Shown: positions 1 to 9,644 of the stretch, in pieces | Position numbering within the stretch: position 1 is the first letter of the stretch | Layout of the letters: every line of letters starts with the position of its first letter | From: Phaeoceros laevis | Lineage: Eukaryota; Anthocerotophyta; Anthocerotopsida; Notothyladales | NCBI GenBank assembly: GCA_049999765.1 | Contig: JBNGIQ010008662.1 | Coordinates: 1-30,917 of the forward strand | Length of the DNA: 30,917 nucleotides | Reading direction: 5' to 3' | Notes under the pieces: model-generated | The model's database searches: none | Seen by the model: the letters and a program-made list of their open reading frames with translations, nothing else | Told to the model about the DNA's origin: nothing | Program-made: the position numbers and the translations under genes

Positions 1-75
1 GCACGGCGGCAGGTGCCGTGCTCCATATAGGTTGCCCCGGCCAAGCACGATAAAGAAAGTCTCTCTCTTCATGAT

Positions 76-3000
76 CTAGCCATCTTTACTTGGGTGCTCA
101 AAGCGTGTCAATATCTCAACAACTGGACAGTGAAATTCACCAAATTCCTCGGCCAAATCAAGTCTTTTATAATCTGCAAGGTTCATTTCATGAATTCAGA
201 ACCGACGGAACTGCAGGCATATGTGCGTTTCCGACGTACCTCAGTTGAACCTTGTCAGTAGACGCAACGCGCCAGCTAGACTCGGACAATTGGTTTTCAA
301 TCACTGCAAGGTACTTTACAACCCCGCGAAAGTTACATTGCCTCGGGGTCTTTCCCACCACATTCACATGCAGCTCACCTGTCCTTCTGCCAACGAAATT
401 CCAATTACAAAGACAAAGAAACCCCATCTCAAATCTCAAGGGCAGCGCTCTGCACGTAAGTTTGTCTACTCTACGACCACCAACAGAGGGATTGAGTGCA
501 AACAGCAGATGACCTATCTTTAGACTTAACAGCAGACTAACGGGCTTACTATGGGTTTTGTGCTGTCTCTCCGATGAATCCGAGCGTGGCCACCTCAGAC
601 CTTCCGTCGAATCCTCATCACCACCAGCGTAGACTTTTCTTTTGGGGCCGTGTCCAAGACCTTCTTCGAGTGTCTTCCTTTTCAACACTTCACGGAATGC
701 CATCACACGCACGCTCCATTGGGAGTCTGAAACAGCCTGTATGAAGTTGTCCACATGACCACGGTCCTTCAGATCAACATAGCAGGTACTGGGGTTCAAC
801 CATATTATCCTTGAGACTTCGAAGCCCATGTTGGCGAGCCGTGATACAATTTCATGTGGAGAAGGTAAGTTCTCAAGTGTTGCAAAAAGATAAAATAGCG
901 TGGAACGATCCGGCATCACATATTCCCCCTTGAGAGGCAAATAAGGTATGTCACTCTTCCTGAAATGTAACCGGTTTGCAAATTGCAATACCGGATCCAT
1001 AAGCGACTGTTACAGCAGAACAATCAAAGCTGTTGAGATCTCAAGAAGAATAAGTTGGTCAAAGCTGATGCAAATGTTGAACTTGTAAACAAAGCCGACA
1101 CTTCATACCTGTAACCCAAGGTGGCCACATTCAGAGTGTCCTTGATGCTTGCTTGAGCGGGCCCCCAAGAGTTTACCCAACCAAACAAAAATTGCTCCCG
1201 TCATGAACGCGTCATATCTGATTTCAGCCAAAGGACACAGCATTACGACTCAAATAACATACTAGGAAGTGAGAGAAGTCACAGCGTCCTGTTCCAGCAA
1301 ATGAATCCTTTTATGTTTCCGTGTCACGTAAAGCTGTTGATGCCTGTACCCAGCCTCGTGACCAAAGCTATTGTTTTGCTTGTAGACATCTTTGTAACGG
1401 CAGTACCCTTCTGCATGGTGGACTCTAGGTAAATGGACCTCTGTTAGATAGTCTTGGCTATCAGACTGGGAATCTGTTCAATATTCAGAAGCAGCTGTCA
1501 GCAAAGTTATAACATCATAAGTATCACAGTAAAGCCCAAGAGACTATAGACATGACCCGCCTTGACATCCAGCAGGCTTTACAAAAGTGTAGACCTTCTG
1601 TCAGAGATGGAAGTAGAACAGGCCCGCCAACATATCCTTGCTCCTTCATGCAAGTTGCTGATGGTAGAGACGCTTTAGCCACTTCAGCTGCACCGGTCTC
1701 AGCATTTTGTGAGTGAAGAGCAACAGTACTCAGCTCGTCACACACATTTGGCTGTACAGTAGGTCCTCCTCTCGACTTCGCAAACATGCAGTAGACATCT
1801 TCCAGGGAGGTTCCCACTGTTGGTGGAAAAAGCCTTGGGAACAGTTCTGCAAGATACTTGGTATCGTACACGCCACCTGAGAAGAGTAACATCATCTGCC
1901 AACATTTACTAAATGTCAGGCAGTTGTGCCTTCTGGCTCACAGTTCACATAGCTGCATCATATGCTGTTGACTCTGAACTTTGTGGAATACAGAGTCACC
2001 ACTATTCACCTCCTGTTCTCAAAAGCTATAAACACAAGTACATATTAAATGGGCTGATGTAAGTGGGGGTCTACCTTTTGACGGAACTCCTCAAAAGTAG
2101 GAGGAAGCAGCCCAATAAATTGGTGATAGAAGTAGCAAACATCCGTGAACATATTGTGCCCAACTAGAGGCTTTTTGGAAGCAACCAGTAGCTGAACAAC
2201 ATGTCCAAAACCCACAGCCTGCACATATTGCCTCTGCTTTTCTGCAACAATCTTGGCTTCCGTAGAAGCTATGGACTCAGCTGATCCTGCTGTTAGCTTC
2301 AAATTCATTAACGTTGACTTTGTCTTGCACTGGAACCACTTGCAGAAACCTTCATTAGTGGGTGTCACAATGCTCCGGACTGGGGCAAGAAACAAATGTG
2401 GTAGCTAATCCAAGTAGGTACTAACCTGAAGCGTATCAACATAGAATTGCTGCTTGCCGAACTGCTTTTTCAGCTCTTGATGTAGAACTGCTCGGATATA
2501 GCTGTTACACGGATCAAGCAAAAGTTGGCGTGACCTTTGCTTAGCCGAGGATGGATCACTGTTCTCTGTGATGCCCCTTTTCTGGTCAGAAGGTGAACCA
2601 GGGGTGTTCTCACCCACGCATTGCTGTAATTCATAAAGCCACTGGCGAGTTCTCTCGATTTGCTGGCTCACAAATGTGAGGTCTGCTTGATTCGTCAAGA
2701 CAATAGGTTGCTGCCGTTTCTCCTCAGCTTTCTGCTTGCTCTTTTGGAACAAAAGCTGCTGGGCTAACGTTTGATAGGGAATTCCTGCCCAGACCAAACC
2801 AGGCACTGCTGTCAATCACGGAACTAGCAAAAGAGTTATAGTATTTGAAAACGTGAATACATATAAAAAGCAGGCCATTTCGATTCAAAGACTAAGGGCC
2901 CCACGCCAGTAAACCACAAATCAATGGGTACAAATAACTGCAACCAACTCAGAGAAACAGAGTCGCAACAGGAAACCAACTCCTATGCTTTGCAGGCAGG

Positions 3001-3768
3001 GTCTTAGCTTGCCTGAATAGATAAACTTGTTGAAATCAAACCCATGTTTCTTCAAAAACTCCAAAGATGAAGCCTGAGCCACAGAAGCATGTGATAATCA
3101 ACACGCTTATATTAAGAGACACATGACAGTTCATGGCTGGTTGCCATCATGATACAAACTACAGCGTAAGCATTTTTTCTTGTCGGAACCTCGACCTGCC
3201 TGAAAGAAAATATGAATCTTAGTTTCGCGTTATATTGTCTGACCTGACAAGTAAACCGCACGTCAGAATTCCGTGGGAAGATATAAAAGTTGAAAGTCTG
3301 CGAATTATAGCACCGTTCAGCTTCATCGAACTCGAACATTGAAAGGCCAACCTGCGAATTTCGAGCCCACTGGTAAAGAGAGCTCTCATCAGCACTAAAA
3401 GCAAATAACCATGAGCATGGCAAAAGTACCTGCATAATGAGGAAACTTTGGGCAGACTGTTTTACTCTAACGTATCGCTGGTCGGGATCATCAAGTTCCT
3501 CTTCCCTTCTGTAAGGGTCGAAAAACTGCCGCTAAGGTCATGAAGTCGCAAGCAAAACAAGCAAAGGCGACATTTCAACAACCAACGGGAACCCGTATTG
3601 CATTCTTGAAGTAAGCATCGGCGGCTAGCCAACATCCAAGGAGCTCAACCTTGGGTCAGTCAAGTGAAGCCCCGTCATCTCAGCGTCCAGTGAGAAAAAT
3701 CCGCAAGTCTCGAGCGCCTTAGCGACTCGTGGAAGCATCTCGTCGAAGGTGTCATTGGTCACATCCAT
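76..3768 (-). CDS. PARN: Poly(A)-specific ribonuclease (PARN), spliced gene
   Basis: PARN is a DEDD-family 3' exonuclease that shortens mRNA poly(A) tails and trims some non-coding RNAs. Proposed exons (minus strand, 5' to 3'): 3768-3634, 3525-3430, 3351-3244, 3073-3013, 2784-2422, 2379-2075, 1895-1595, 1440-1350, 1217-1109, 1006-240, 163-76. All phases join, giving about 807 residues against roughly 640-690 for the family. The start ATG at 3768 is preceded by an in-frame stop and places the DAE exonuclease motif at residues 28-30. Other catalytic residues are visible in GHNMFTDV and in HEAGYDAF, the latter formed across the 1350/1217 junction. An R3H-like segment (LLLDPCNSYIR) and an RRM-like segment (1006 to about 650) follow. 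Donors near 1595 and 2422 were chosen for phase. The C-terminus is uncertain: without the 164-239 intron the frame ends at 188. The intron at 2785-3012 has a GC donor. Confidence 0.88.
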
Positions 3769-4026
3769 ACCACATGGACAACTCGTCTCCTGAAAGGAAT
3801 CAAGACGCTGCTCCCGAAATCCGAACTCAACGTTCGAGTAATCTTAACACTAGAGTGACCAACCTACATTACTCATTTTGAGTGTTGGGAAGCATTTTTT
3901 TGCACTTTGTGAAGTAGGGACCACCACCACCTGTGGCCACCTCAGGTGGTGGCGACGGGATGGCGAGGGCCTCCACCAACGAACAATAGGGTGTCTCAAA
4001 CATTCGCCCGTCAGAAACGCCCGCGG
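3769..4026. other. Short interval upstream of PARN
   Basis: This 258-bp gap lies between the PARN start codon and the tail of LINE copy A, so it would hold the PARN 5' UTR and proximal promoter. I see no clear TATA element. A 9-bp-arm inverted repeat (CCACCACCT / AGGTGGTGG) lies near 3924-3952. On the minus strand, positions about 3980-4002 read CGAATGTTTGAGACACCCTA, which is nearly repeated in opposite orientation near 5414-5435. Confidence 0.4.
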
Positions 4027-4042
4027 TGTTTGTTTGTTTGTT
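4027..4042 (-). repeat. (AAAC)n LINE tail
   Basis: About four GTTT units on the plus strand directly follow the conserved LINE 3' end (plus-strand TCATTAGGCGTATGCAGCC, 4042-4060). On the element's strand this is an AAAC tail. A simple tetranucleotide tail is typical of I-like LINEs, unlike the poly(A) of L1. Confidence 0.75.
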
Positions 4043-4171
4043 CATTAGGCGTATGCAGCCATGAGGTGTTGGGTTGTTGAGTAATTGATGAAGGCAAGGG
4101 AAGGACCCCTTGAAGATTCGCAACCACACTGAGCGAGTGGCGAGGCATTTGCCGAGGATGTGAGTCCGAGT

Positions 4172-5014
4172 CTACTCCACAGCCCCGCATTTGCGACAGA
4201 ATGGCGACCCTGGAATGTTGAAGCGGCAGAAGTAAGTCCCAATGGCCATGTGGCCAGTTCGAAGTTGGGTGAGGAAGGAGGAGATGCGTCTCTCATGAGC
4301 AGCCAGGCGCTTAAGCATGGACGGTAATGGGCCACTCCCCACCACCTGTTTCAAGGCAGATGCCTTAGAAGAAGACGTCCACATATGATGCCATCTGGAG
4401 AGCATGGAGGAGTTGATGATTTGAGATGCCCATGATTTGGTCAAAACCTGATATGCTTCAGCCACAGGGAGAAGGGTAGCCGCTTTAGCTAGCGAATCAG
4501 CAACTTCGTTTCCAACAATCTTGCGGTGGCCCGGGATCCAGTGGAAATGCAGAGAGATGTGAAGGTGGGAACGGAGAAGGGATTGAACAGCAGCAAGAGC
4601 GGTCATGGAGGAGCTTTGACCAGAGCGAGCTGAGACATCGAGAAGAGAGGAAATGGCAGCCTGGTTATCAGAGAAGATGGTTATCGAGCGAACATGAGAA
4701 AGGGTGAGGAGGATAGAGGGTAAAGAAAGCAAAACCTCGACAATAGCGAGGAGTTCTGCGTCATAGATGCCACCGAAGTGGCCAAGGCCGAAAGAGAGTT
4801 GATGCACTAGTTGCTCTTGGAAGTAGTAGACCGCAGCACCACCTGCTTTGTTGTCGAGGAGAGAGCCATCTGTATATATTGAAAGAGAGTGAGGGACAGG
4901 GTAAAGAGAAGAGTGGGAGGCAATTGCTTCCTCAGGCGAAGCGGGGATACGAGGAGATAGGAGGGAGGGAAGAGGGAGCCAAGGAGGGAGCAGGCGTGGG
5001 TGGATTGTTTCCAT
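4172..5014 (-). pseudogene. LINE ORF2 C-terminal fragment: RNase H domain and zinc finger
   Basis: A 280-residue open frame holds a full RNase H-like domain. SIYTDGSL supplies the first Asp, DAELLAIVE the Glu, IFSDNQAAI the second Asp, and GNEVADSLAK the final Asp. Thus all four acidic residues are kept, unlike copy B. After it comes a region with CRFNIPGSPFCRKCG, the start of a C-x2-C zinc finger. The frame ends at a TAG at 4172-4174 inside this finger. Related coding continues in another frame to about 4045, indicating a frameshift. Upstream similarity to copy B continues beyond the Met at 5014 to about 5060, so that Met is internal, not a true start. It is a dead fragment despite an intact RNase H core. 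Confidence 0.8.
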
Positions 5015-5068
5015 AGAGGTCGACTCTGGGAGGCAAAGGGTTGAGAAGAAGGGGGAGCAAGTTAGTAA

Positions 5069-5100
5069 AGTGAAATGACTCCGCTCGGAGTCGTTTCACT
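5069..5100. repeat. 32-bp near-perfect palindrome
   Basis: Positions 5069-5100 read almost identically on both strands. The arms AGTGAAATGACTCCG and CGGAGTCGTTTCACT pair with one mismatch, plus the unpaired central pair. It abuts the 5' truncation point of LINE copy A. Its function is unknown. Confidence 0.75.
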
Positions 5101-5560
5101 CTATGCCCGTGGTGAAGTTTGTTTCACTGTCGGGTTCCGACAGGTCCCCGTGAAAATGAGGTGCACCATGTTTGTGTGGCCCTGTCGAGGCCGACTCTAC
5201 GGACAATTTTAAAAAGCCCGAAAGTTAAAAAGCCGGGAAACCCTCAAGTTAAAGTGGAGTTTTCTTAGGACTTGACGGTGGAGTTTTCGCGGGACGGGGC
5301 CGCCGCGGGCGGCACACGGGGACCGATTTTGGTCCCCGTGAATATCGGTCCCGTGTGCCGCCCACGGGGGCCCCGTCCCGGCCCTCTAACGGGGCACCCG
5401 TCGCGGCCGACAGACGAATGTTTGAGACGCCCTAATGGAGTTCGGCAAATCATTAGTATACACGCACGACCTGGCAAGTGGGGCCCACCTTTGGCCATGC
5501 CCTTGGCATCTCTAGCCATGGCATGGCGACAATGGGCGTCACCCTTTTGCCCCACCTTCT
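5101..5560. other. Non-coding, GC-rich intergenic stretch
   Basis: I see no convincing gene here; open frames in this stretch are by-products of high GC. It contains the large inverted repeat listed separately (5290-5380). Near 5414-5435 it contains a short block, CGAATGTTTGAGACGCCCTA, that almost matches a block near 3980-4002 in opposite orientation. These may be parts of one non-autonomous repeat family. Confidence 0.5.
5290..5380. repeat. Long GC-rich inverted repeat (hairpin)
   Basis: The left arm (5290-5327) and right arm (5344-5380) are reverse complements with two mismatches and one single-base indel, around a 16-nt loop. A second, perfect 10-bp inverted repeat (CACGGGGACC at 5315-5324, GGTCCCCGTG at 5331-5340) uses part of the left arm and the loop. 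Two mutually exclusive folds are therefore possible. It could be the core of a foldback or MITE-like element. No terminal repeats or target duplication were identified. Confidence 0.75.
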
Positions 5561-5601
5561 TATTTATTTATTTATTTATTTATCATTAGGCGTATGCAAC
5601 C
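5561..5601 (-). repeat. (AAAT)n tail with LINE 3'-end block
   Basis: A TTTA tetranucleotide run (about 5561-5583, plus strand) is followed by TCATTAGGCGTATGCAACC at 5583-5601. That block matches the 3' end of LINE copy A (4042-4060) at 18 of 19 bases. Beyond 5601 the similarity stops. On the minus strand it looks like an extremely 5'-truncated LINE insertion consisting of little more than the 3' terminus and tail. Confidence 0.6.
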
Positions 5602-5884
5602 TTAGTTGCCGAAGCGTAAAATACCGAAGCGGGAAAGTGATGTGTGTGACGTCAAATTGACGCTTCATTGAAAAATGACAATTCGGAATCGCCGTATATA
5701 TAATGTATTTGTACGTATTTATATTCTTGTATACGATCTGATCTATACATACTTAGTTACCTACTTAACTAAGTCACTTAGTTAGATTCGCACATGAGTG
5801 GCACCCGAGTACAAGTCGGTCAGCATCAAAACAAATTTTGCAGTCGCATGCGTAGGAAGTGCAAAAAGAAGTGCGTAGCCTTGC
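5602..5884. other. Non-coding interval
   Basis: This is moderately AT-rich sequence (for example around 5690-5780, with TATATA and repeated ACTTAGTTA-like words) and no supported gene. I see nothing further. Confidence 0.4.
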
Positions 5885-6150
5885 CTGCGCGACACCACGC
5901 TCATAATCACACCGCAAGGCTGCCAGCCTACCAGGGCTCAGCCTCGATGCCTAGCCGTGACCAGACCCCGATGCCTGACTGCGATTCCAGCCTCGACGCT
6001 TGGCTGCGCCCTCCCTGCGTAGCACCACGATCATGATCACACCACCTGGCCGCCAGCCTACCACGGCTTCAGCCCCGATGCCTAGCCGCGATTCCAGGCC
6101 CCGATGCCTGGTTGCGATTCCAGCCCATGATGCTTGGCTGCGATTCTAGG
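5885..6150. repeat. Two tandem copies of a unit of about 130 bp
   Basis: Sequence from about 5892 (ACACCACGCTCATAATCACA) reappears 130 bases later from about 6022 (GCACCACGATCATGATCACA). The copies stay clearly alignable through CGCCAGCCTACC and CCCGATGCCTAGCCG. Inside each unit a shorter degenerate motif, roughly CCCGATGCCTGNNTGCGATTCCAG, recurs with a period near 24-26. Short open frames across it are low-complexity by-products. Confidence 0.7.
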
Positions 6151-6721
6151 CTGCGATCCCAGGCTGCGGGTCCTGACTGCAATGTCTACAAGAGAACTCA
6201 AACACCCTTCATGCATGTAGGCAGAATTGCAGGAGGGCACACCCAACACAACTTGCCCCGGGCCACCTCTCCAAACTAGGGTTTGTAGCGCGCAGCGATC
6301 GCGACCGAGCTTCCTTGGCGCCATTATTGCAGCTGGGAACGGGTGAAGCAACCAGTTGGATACGAGCTGTGGAGCGATGGCGGCCTTGGGCACTCCATGA
6401 GCGGGCACTCGACGAGCGGGTGAGCGGGCGCAACGAATGGAACTCGTAACTATGTGCTAACTTCGAAAATTCATACCGTATAAATATAGTATTCTGATTT
6501 TTTTATCCAATCATATAAAATGAAAGTTACCTTACGATTCCTACTTACGTCGCGGTAACTTACGTATGAATCGCCGATTCCTGCAACTAAGTATGCAACC
6601 GTGAGGCTATGACGCATGAACGTAAATCAAAAACATAAGTGAATGGTTACATTGGGAAGCGCAAGAGAAAGAGGATTAGAGTAAACAAAATAGCAAATCT
6701 AGATAGCTATGTCAATGAACC
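6151..6721. other. Non-coding interval
   Basis: A few further degenerate GGCTGCGAT-type words continue the upstream repeat to about 6180. From about 6440 the sequence becomes AT-rich. No gene, RNA or clear element end is supported here. Confidence 0.4.
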
Positions 6722-7100
6722 TAAGTTAAGTAATCGCCAATCGCCTTGAAGTAAGAGAGAAGTTTGTCCCTGAGTTTGGGAACAATAAGGAGTTGGCAGA
6801 CATCATAGTAAGAGCCTTGAAAAATCTGGTTCTATGTGTTGCGAGTGACCATACACAAGCCAAGGATGTGCTGACGAGTTTCTTCTGAAGACTTGCATTT
6901 CTGGCAAAATGGATCCTCTGCAATGCTGGATCTCCTAAAGTAAGCCCCAATAGCCATATGCCAAATTCGAAGCTAGGTGAAAATTTATGATAGTTTACGG
7001 TCATGGAGACCAAGGCGTTGTAGCACAGAAGCCGAAGGGCCACCAAGCACAACTCTCCCGCAGAAGCCTTAGTTGAGCAATCCCACCGTAAACGCCACCT

Positions 7101-8186
7101 CTATAGACTTGCAGCATGAATTTGTTGGCGAGCTCTAGACACAGATAAGATGCGGTCTTCGCTGGAAATGGGAAGAAGAGTGGCCGCCTTGGCGGTTACA
7201 TTTGCATGCTCATTACCCTCGATATTATGATGGTCCAGAATGCAGTGGAGATTAAGGGAAACCTCCGAATGAGCTAGCTTAAAGGCATGGAAAGAGGTCC
7301 TAGCTTGAAGAGATATGGCTTGGGCTGGGCGAGCAGAAATGTCACTTAAAGACATGATAGCTGCTTGGTTATCAATGAATATTGTAACTGACAATACCAT
7401 GGGGATGGAAGCCAAAAGGGTGGGAAGGCATGAAATTGCTTGGACCACATAGAGGAGTTCTACCTCATAAACCCCATAGTATGTTTCTAAACCAAAAGAT
7501 AGTTGAAAGACATTGTCCTCTCTGAAATAGAAAACAGCCACACCCCCAGCATGACCGACCAAAAGAGAACCATTAGTATAAATGGCAAGAACATCAGGAG
7601 TCAAAAGATATTGAGAATGTGAGGCAATAGCAGAAGTAGGAGATGGTAAAATTACAATGAGTGTGGGTAAAGACAGAGGAAGGGCCCAAGGAGGCACACG
7701 ACGAGGGAAAATAGTCTCAATGGCAATGGGGGTGGGCAACACTAAAGCGAAGTACACAACAGTAGGGGAAAAGAGTGTGAGGCGACTGCGGGTAGCAGTG
7801 TAGTAGCGTTTTGTGTAAGTCGCAGGAAGAAAGACTTGGTCGAGTGGGTGAGAGGGAGGGCAAGACAGGTTACGGAGGAGAGAACGGAGAAAATAGAGTT
7901 GTAGGCGTAACTCAGTGGGCAGCAAGAAAGCTTCAAATTCCATGGTGAATGTAGTTCGAAACGCACCAGTAATGGCTGTACATGCTAGACGTTGGACTCG
8001 TTGGAGATGTTGAAGATGTGTGCGTCCTCCGTTAAACCAAACATTGCAACCGTAATTGAGCTTGGGCAGGATAACAGTGATGTATAATTGTCTAAGAAGC
8101 TTGGCACTGAGTCCCCAAACTAAGTTCCCAGAGAGAGATAATAGCTGACAAAGTACGCATTGTGGAAGCTGAAATCTGTTGAACAT
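7101..8186 (-). pseudogene. LINE RT C-terminal part and RNase H domain
   Basis: A 361-residue frame begins inside the RT thumb/connection (LYITVILPKLNYGCNVWF, LQRVQRLACTAITGAF) and runs into RNase H. Compared with copy A, the first catalytic Asp is Asn (IYTNGSLL) and the last motif is GNEHANVTAK, again Asp to Asn. The Glu (EVELLYV) and second Asp (IFIDNQAAI) are kept, so the RNase H is predicted inactive. The C-terminal zinc-finger remnant (FCQKC-type) lies beyond the stop at 7101, in other frames down to about 6726. Confidence 0.78.
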
Positions 8187-8326
8187 GTGTGTTGTAAGTT
8201 AACTTGGAATCCAAATCGAAGCCCAAGAACCTAATACATTCAGAGGGAGTGATAAGGGAACCATCAGGTAGCGAGAGAGTACACTCCTTCGTTGATTCCT
8301 TTTGCTTGAGAGAAAAATGAATAAGC

Positions 8327-8902
8327 TCAAACTTGTTGGGATCGAATTCCACGAGATGCGTGGAGGCCCACTCCGATGCCGTATGAAGCATAGCCTGAAG
8401 TTTTTTTTGTAGACTTTTTGCATGAGGGAGCGGTGACATATGCCCCAGTGTCATCAATCCAGCCAGTGCAACGACCCATGGTTTGAAGTTGTGTGATAAG
8501 ACTAGAAGCCAAGAATAGAAAAAGAATAGGAGAGATTGGCGATCCCTGGGGTAACCTAGAATTGACTGGAGCCAGAGAGTCATATTGACCGTCCAGGAAA
8601 TGTGACGTTGCCTGCTGAGATAGAAAGTGGAAGACCCAATGGATCAACGGAGTTGGAAGGCCTTTCCTGCAGAGGATAGATAAAAGAATCTGATGGTTAA
8701 CCGAGTCATATGCACCTTTGATGTCCATGAGGAGAAGGGAGAGAACATGTCGTTGACCCCAAGCCCTGCGGATATCTTCAACAAGGAGAGCTGTTGCTTC
8801 GCTTGTGCTCCATCCTAGCCGACCCCCCATATGACCGGGGGGAAGGAGACCATGATTGTTCTCAACCAAGAAGGAGAGACGTAAAGCCATAAAACCCTCC
8901 AA
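8327..8902 (-). pseudogene. LINE reverse transcriptase core fragment
   Basis: The catalytic RT region is visible. LLLMDIKGAYDSVNH is motif A with its Asp, RLPQGSPISPILFLF is motif B, and GWIDDTGAYV is motif C, where the usual F/YADD is replaced by IDD. The preceding LGWSTSEATALLVEDIRRAWG is typical of LINE RTs. After motif C the frame shifts and the thumb continues in the 8092-8583 frame (for example SECIRFLGFDLDSKLTYNTHVQQI). The upstream RT part (KAWKAAGPDTIAAGF-like, about 9150-9080) is in yet another frame. The WIDD-type motif C and GSPLSP-like motif B recall fungal Tad-type LINEs. I infer relationship by eye only. Confidence 0.78.
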
Positions 8903-9345
8903 GGCCTTGCCTAAGCAATTAAGAAGAGCAATAGGGCGATGTGAGCGAGGTAGCGAATAGTTAGCCCGAGTGAGTTTGCGGAGAATAATTGTGAGTGAGT
9001 GACGCCACGCCTAAGGATGGTAACCTTATGTGGAGCAAGCCTGGAAGATATACAAATAATTTTTTTTGAGGACGTCCCAACCCTTTTGAAGAAAACCTGC
9101 AGCAATAGTGTCCGGGCCTGCTGCTTTCCAGGCCTTCATACCAAAAAGAGCTTGCTGCACCTCGTGCAAAGCAGGGGGAGACCATGTGAACTGAGAAACT
9201 GCGGGAGGGGGAAGAGGAGTGTCTAAAGAAGAGGGGAATAAAGCCGATCGGAGGACCGCACACTTGGCAGCATGAGAGTGAGCAAGTGAACCGTCCCAGA
9301 GAATAAAGGAGGAGTGAAAGACAAGGAAGCGAGTTTAGTGGAGTG

Positions 9346-9644
9346 ATGTTACGTCGGCGAAGAACCCTGCTGCTTAGGGTTTTCGTTTAAGTTTAAAGAT
9401 GTACAAAATTGGTAGTTAGGCCAGGTTAATTCGACCGTTCGTCTGGCCACTGAAACCTTGTTGCGTTGTAACCTACAACCCTTTTCAAACCACTATAACT
9501 TATCTTGCTGTTACAACTCTGCTACTTATTAACTACGGCCCTTTTTATACTTCGACCATGACAACTACTCCCGGGGGGCTGAGGCCTCGTCCTCGAGGCC
9601 AGGAACAACATGCGTGCGCATGTACTCATCCAAATCTTGACAGC
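9346..9644. other. Flank downstream of the chromovirus (possible 3' LTR remnant)
   Basis: This stretch follows the stop of the chromodomain frame on the minus strand, where a 3' LTR would be expected. I could not find a matching copy of it at the other end of the element (14.2-15.3 kb), so an LTR cannot be demonstrated. No gene is seen. Confidence 0.35.

Larger units (their letters stand above)
4027..5068 (-). mobile_element. 5'-truncated RNase H-bearing LINE, copy A
   Basis: This is the 3' part of a non-LTR retrotransposon on the minus strand. It encodes an RNase H domain followed by a Cys-rich C-terminus. It ends in a short 3' UTR and an (AAAC)n tetranucleotide tail (seen on the plus strand as GTTT repeats at 4027-4042). 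No endonuclease or reverse transcriptase is present, so the copy is 5'-truncated, as is usual for LINE insertions. The upper limit near 5068 is where similarity to copy B stops and a palindrome begins. The protein resembles the RNase H end of I/Tad-type LINEs rather than the plant L1 at 17.6-26.0 kb. The clade assignment is by eye. Confidence 0.82.
6722..9345 (-). mobile_element. Decayed RNase H-bearing LINE, copy B
   Basis: This is a longer, older copy of the same LINE family as copy A, on the minus strand. In order it holds an RT N-terminal region (about 9345-8910), RT core (about 8900-8330), RT thumb and linker (about 8580-7750), RNase H (about 7650-7130) and a Cys-rich C-terminus (about 7060-6730). 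No endonuclease is recognisable, so the element is 5'-truncated within or before RT. Multiple frameshifts break it. Its 5' boundary near 9345 lies close to the presumed 3' end of the chromovirus. Confidence 0.8.

Noticed and set aside
221-523. Plus-strand 100-residue open frame
   Set aside because: It is antisense to the PARN C-terminal exon, with no motif.
5272-5589. 105-residue plus-strand frame
   Set aside because: It is translated inverted repeat and TTTA tail, not a gene.
9371-9378. TTAGGG telomere-like word
   Set aside because: A single occurrence is expected by chance, and no array is present.
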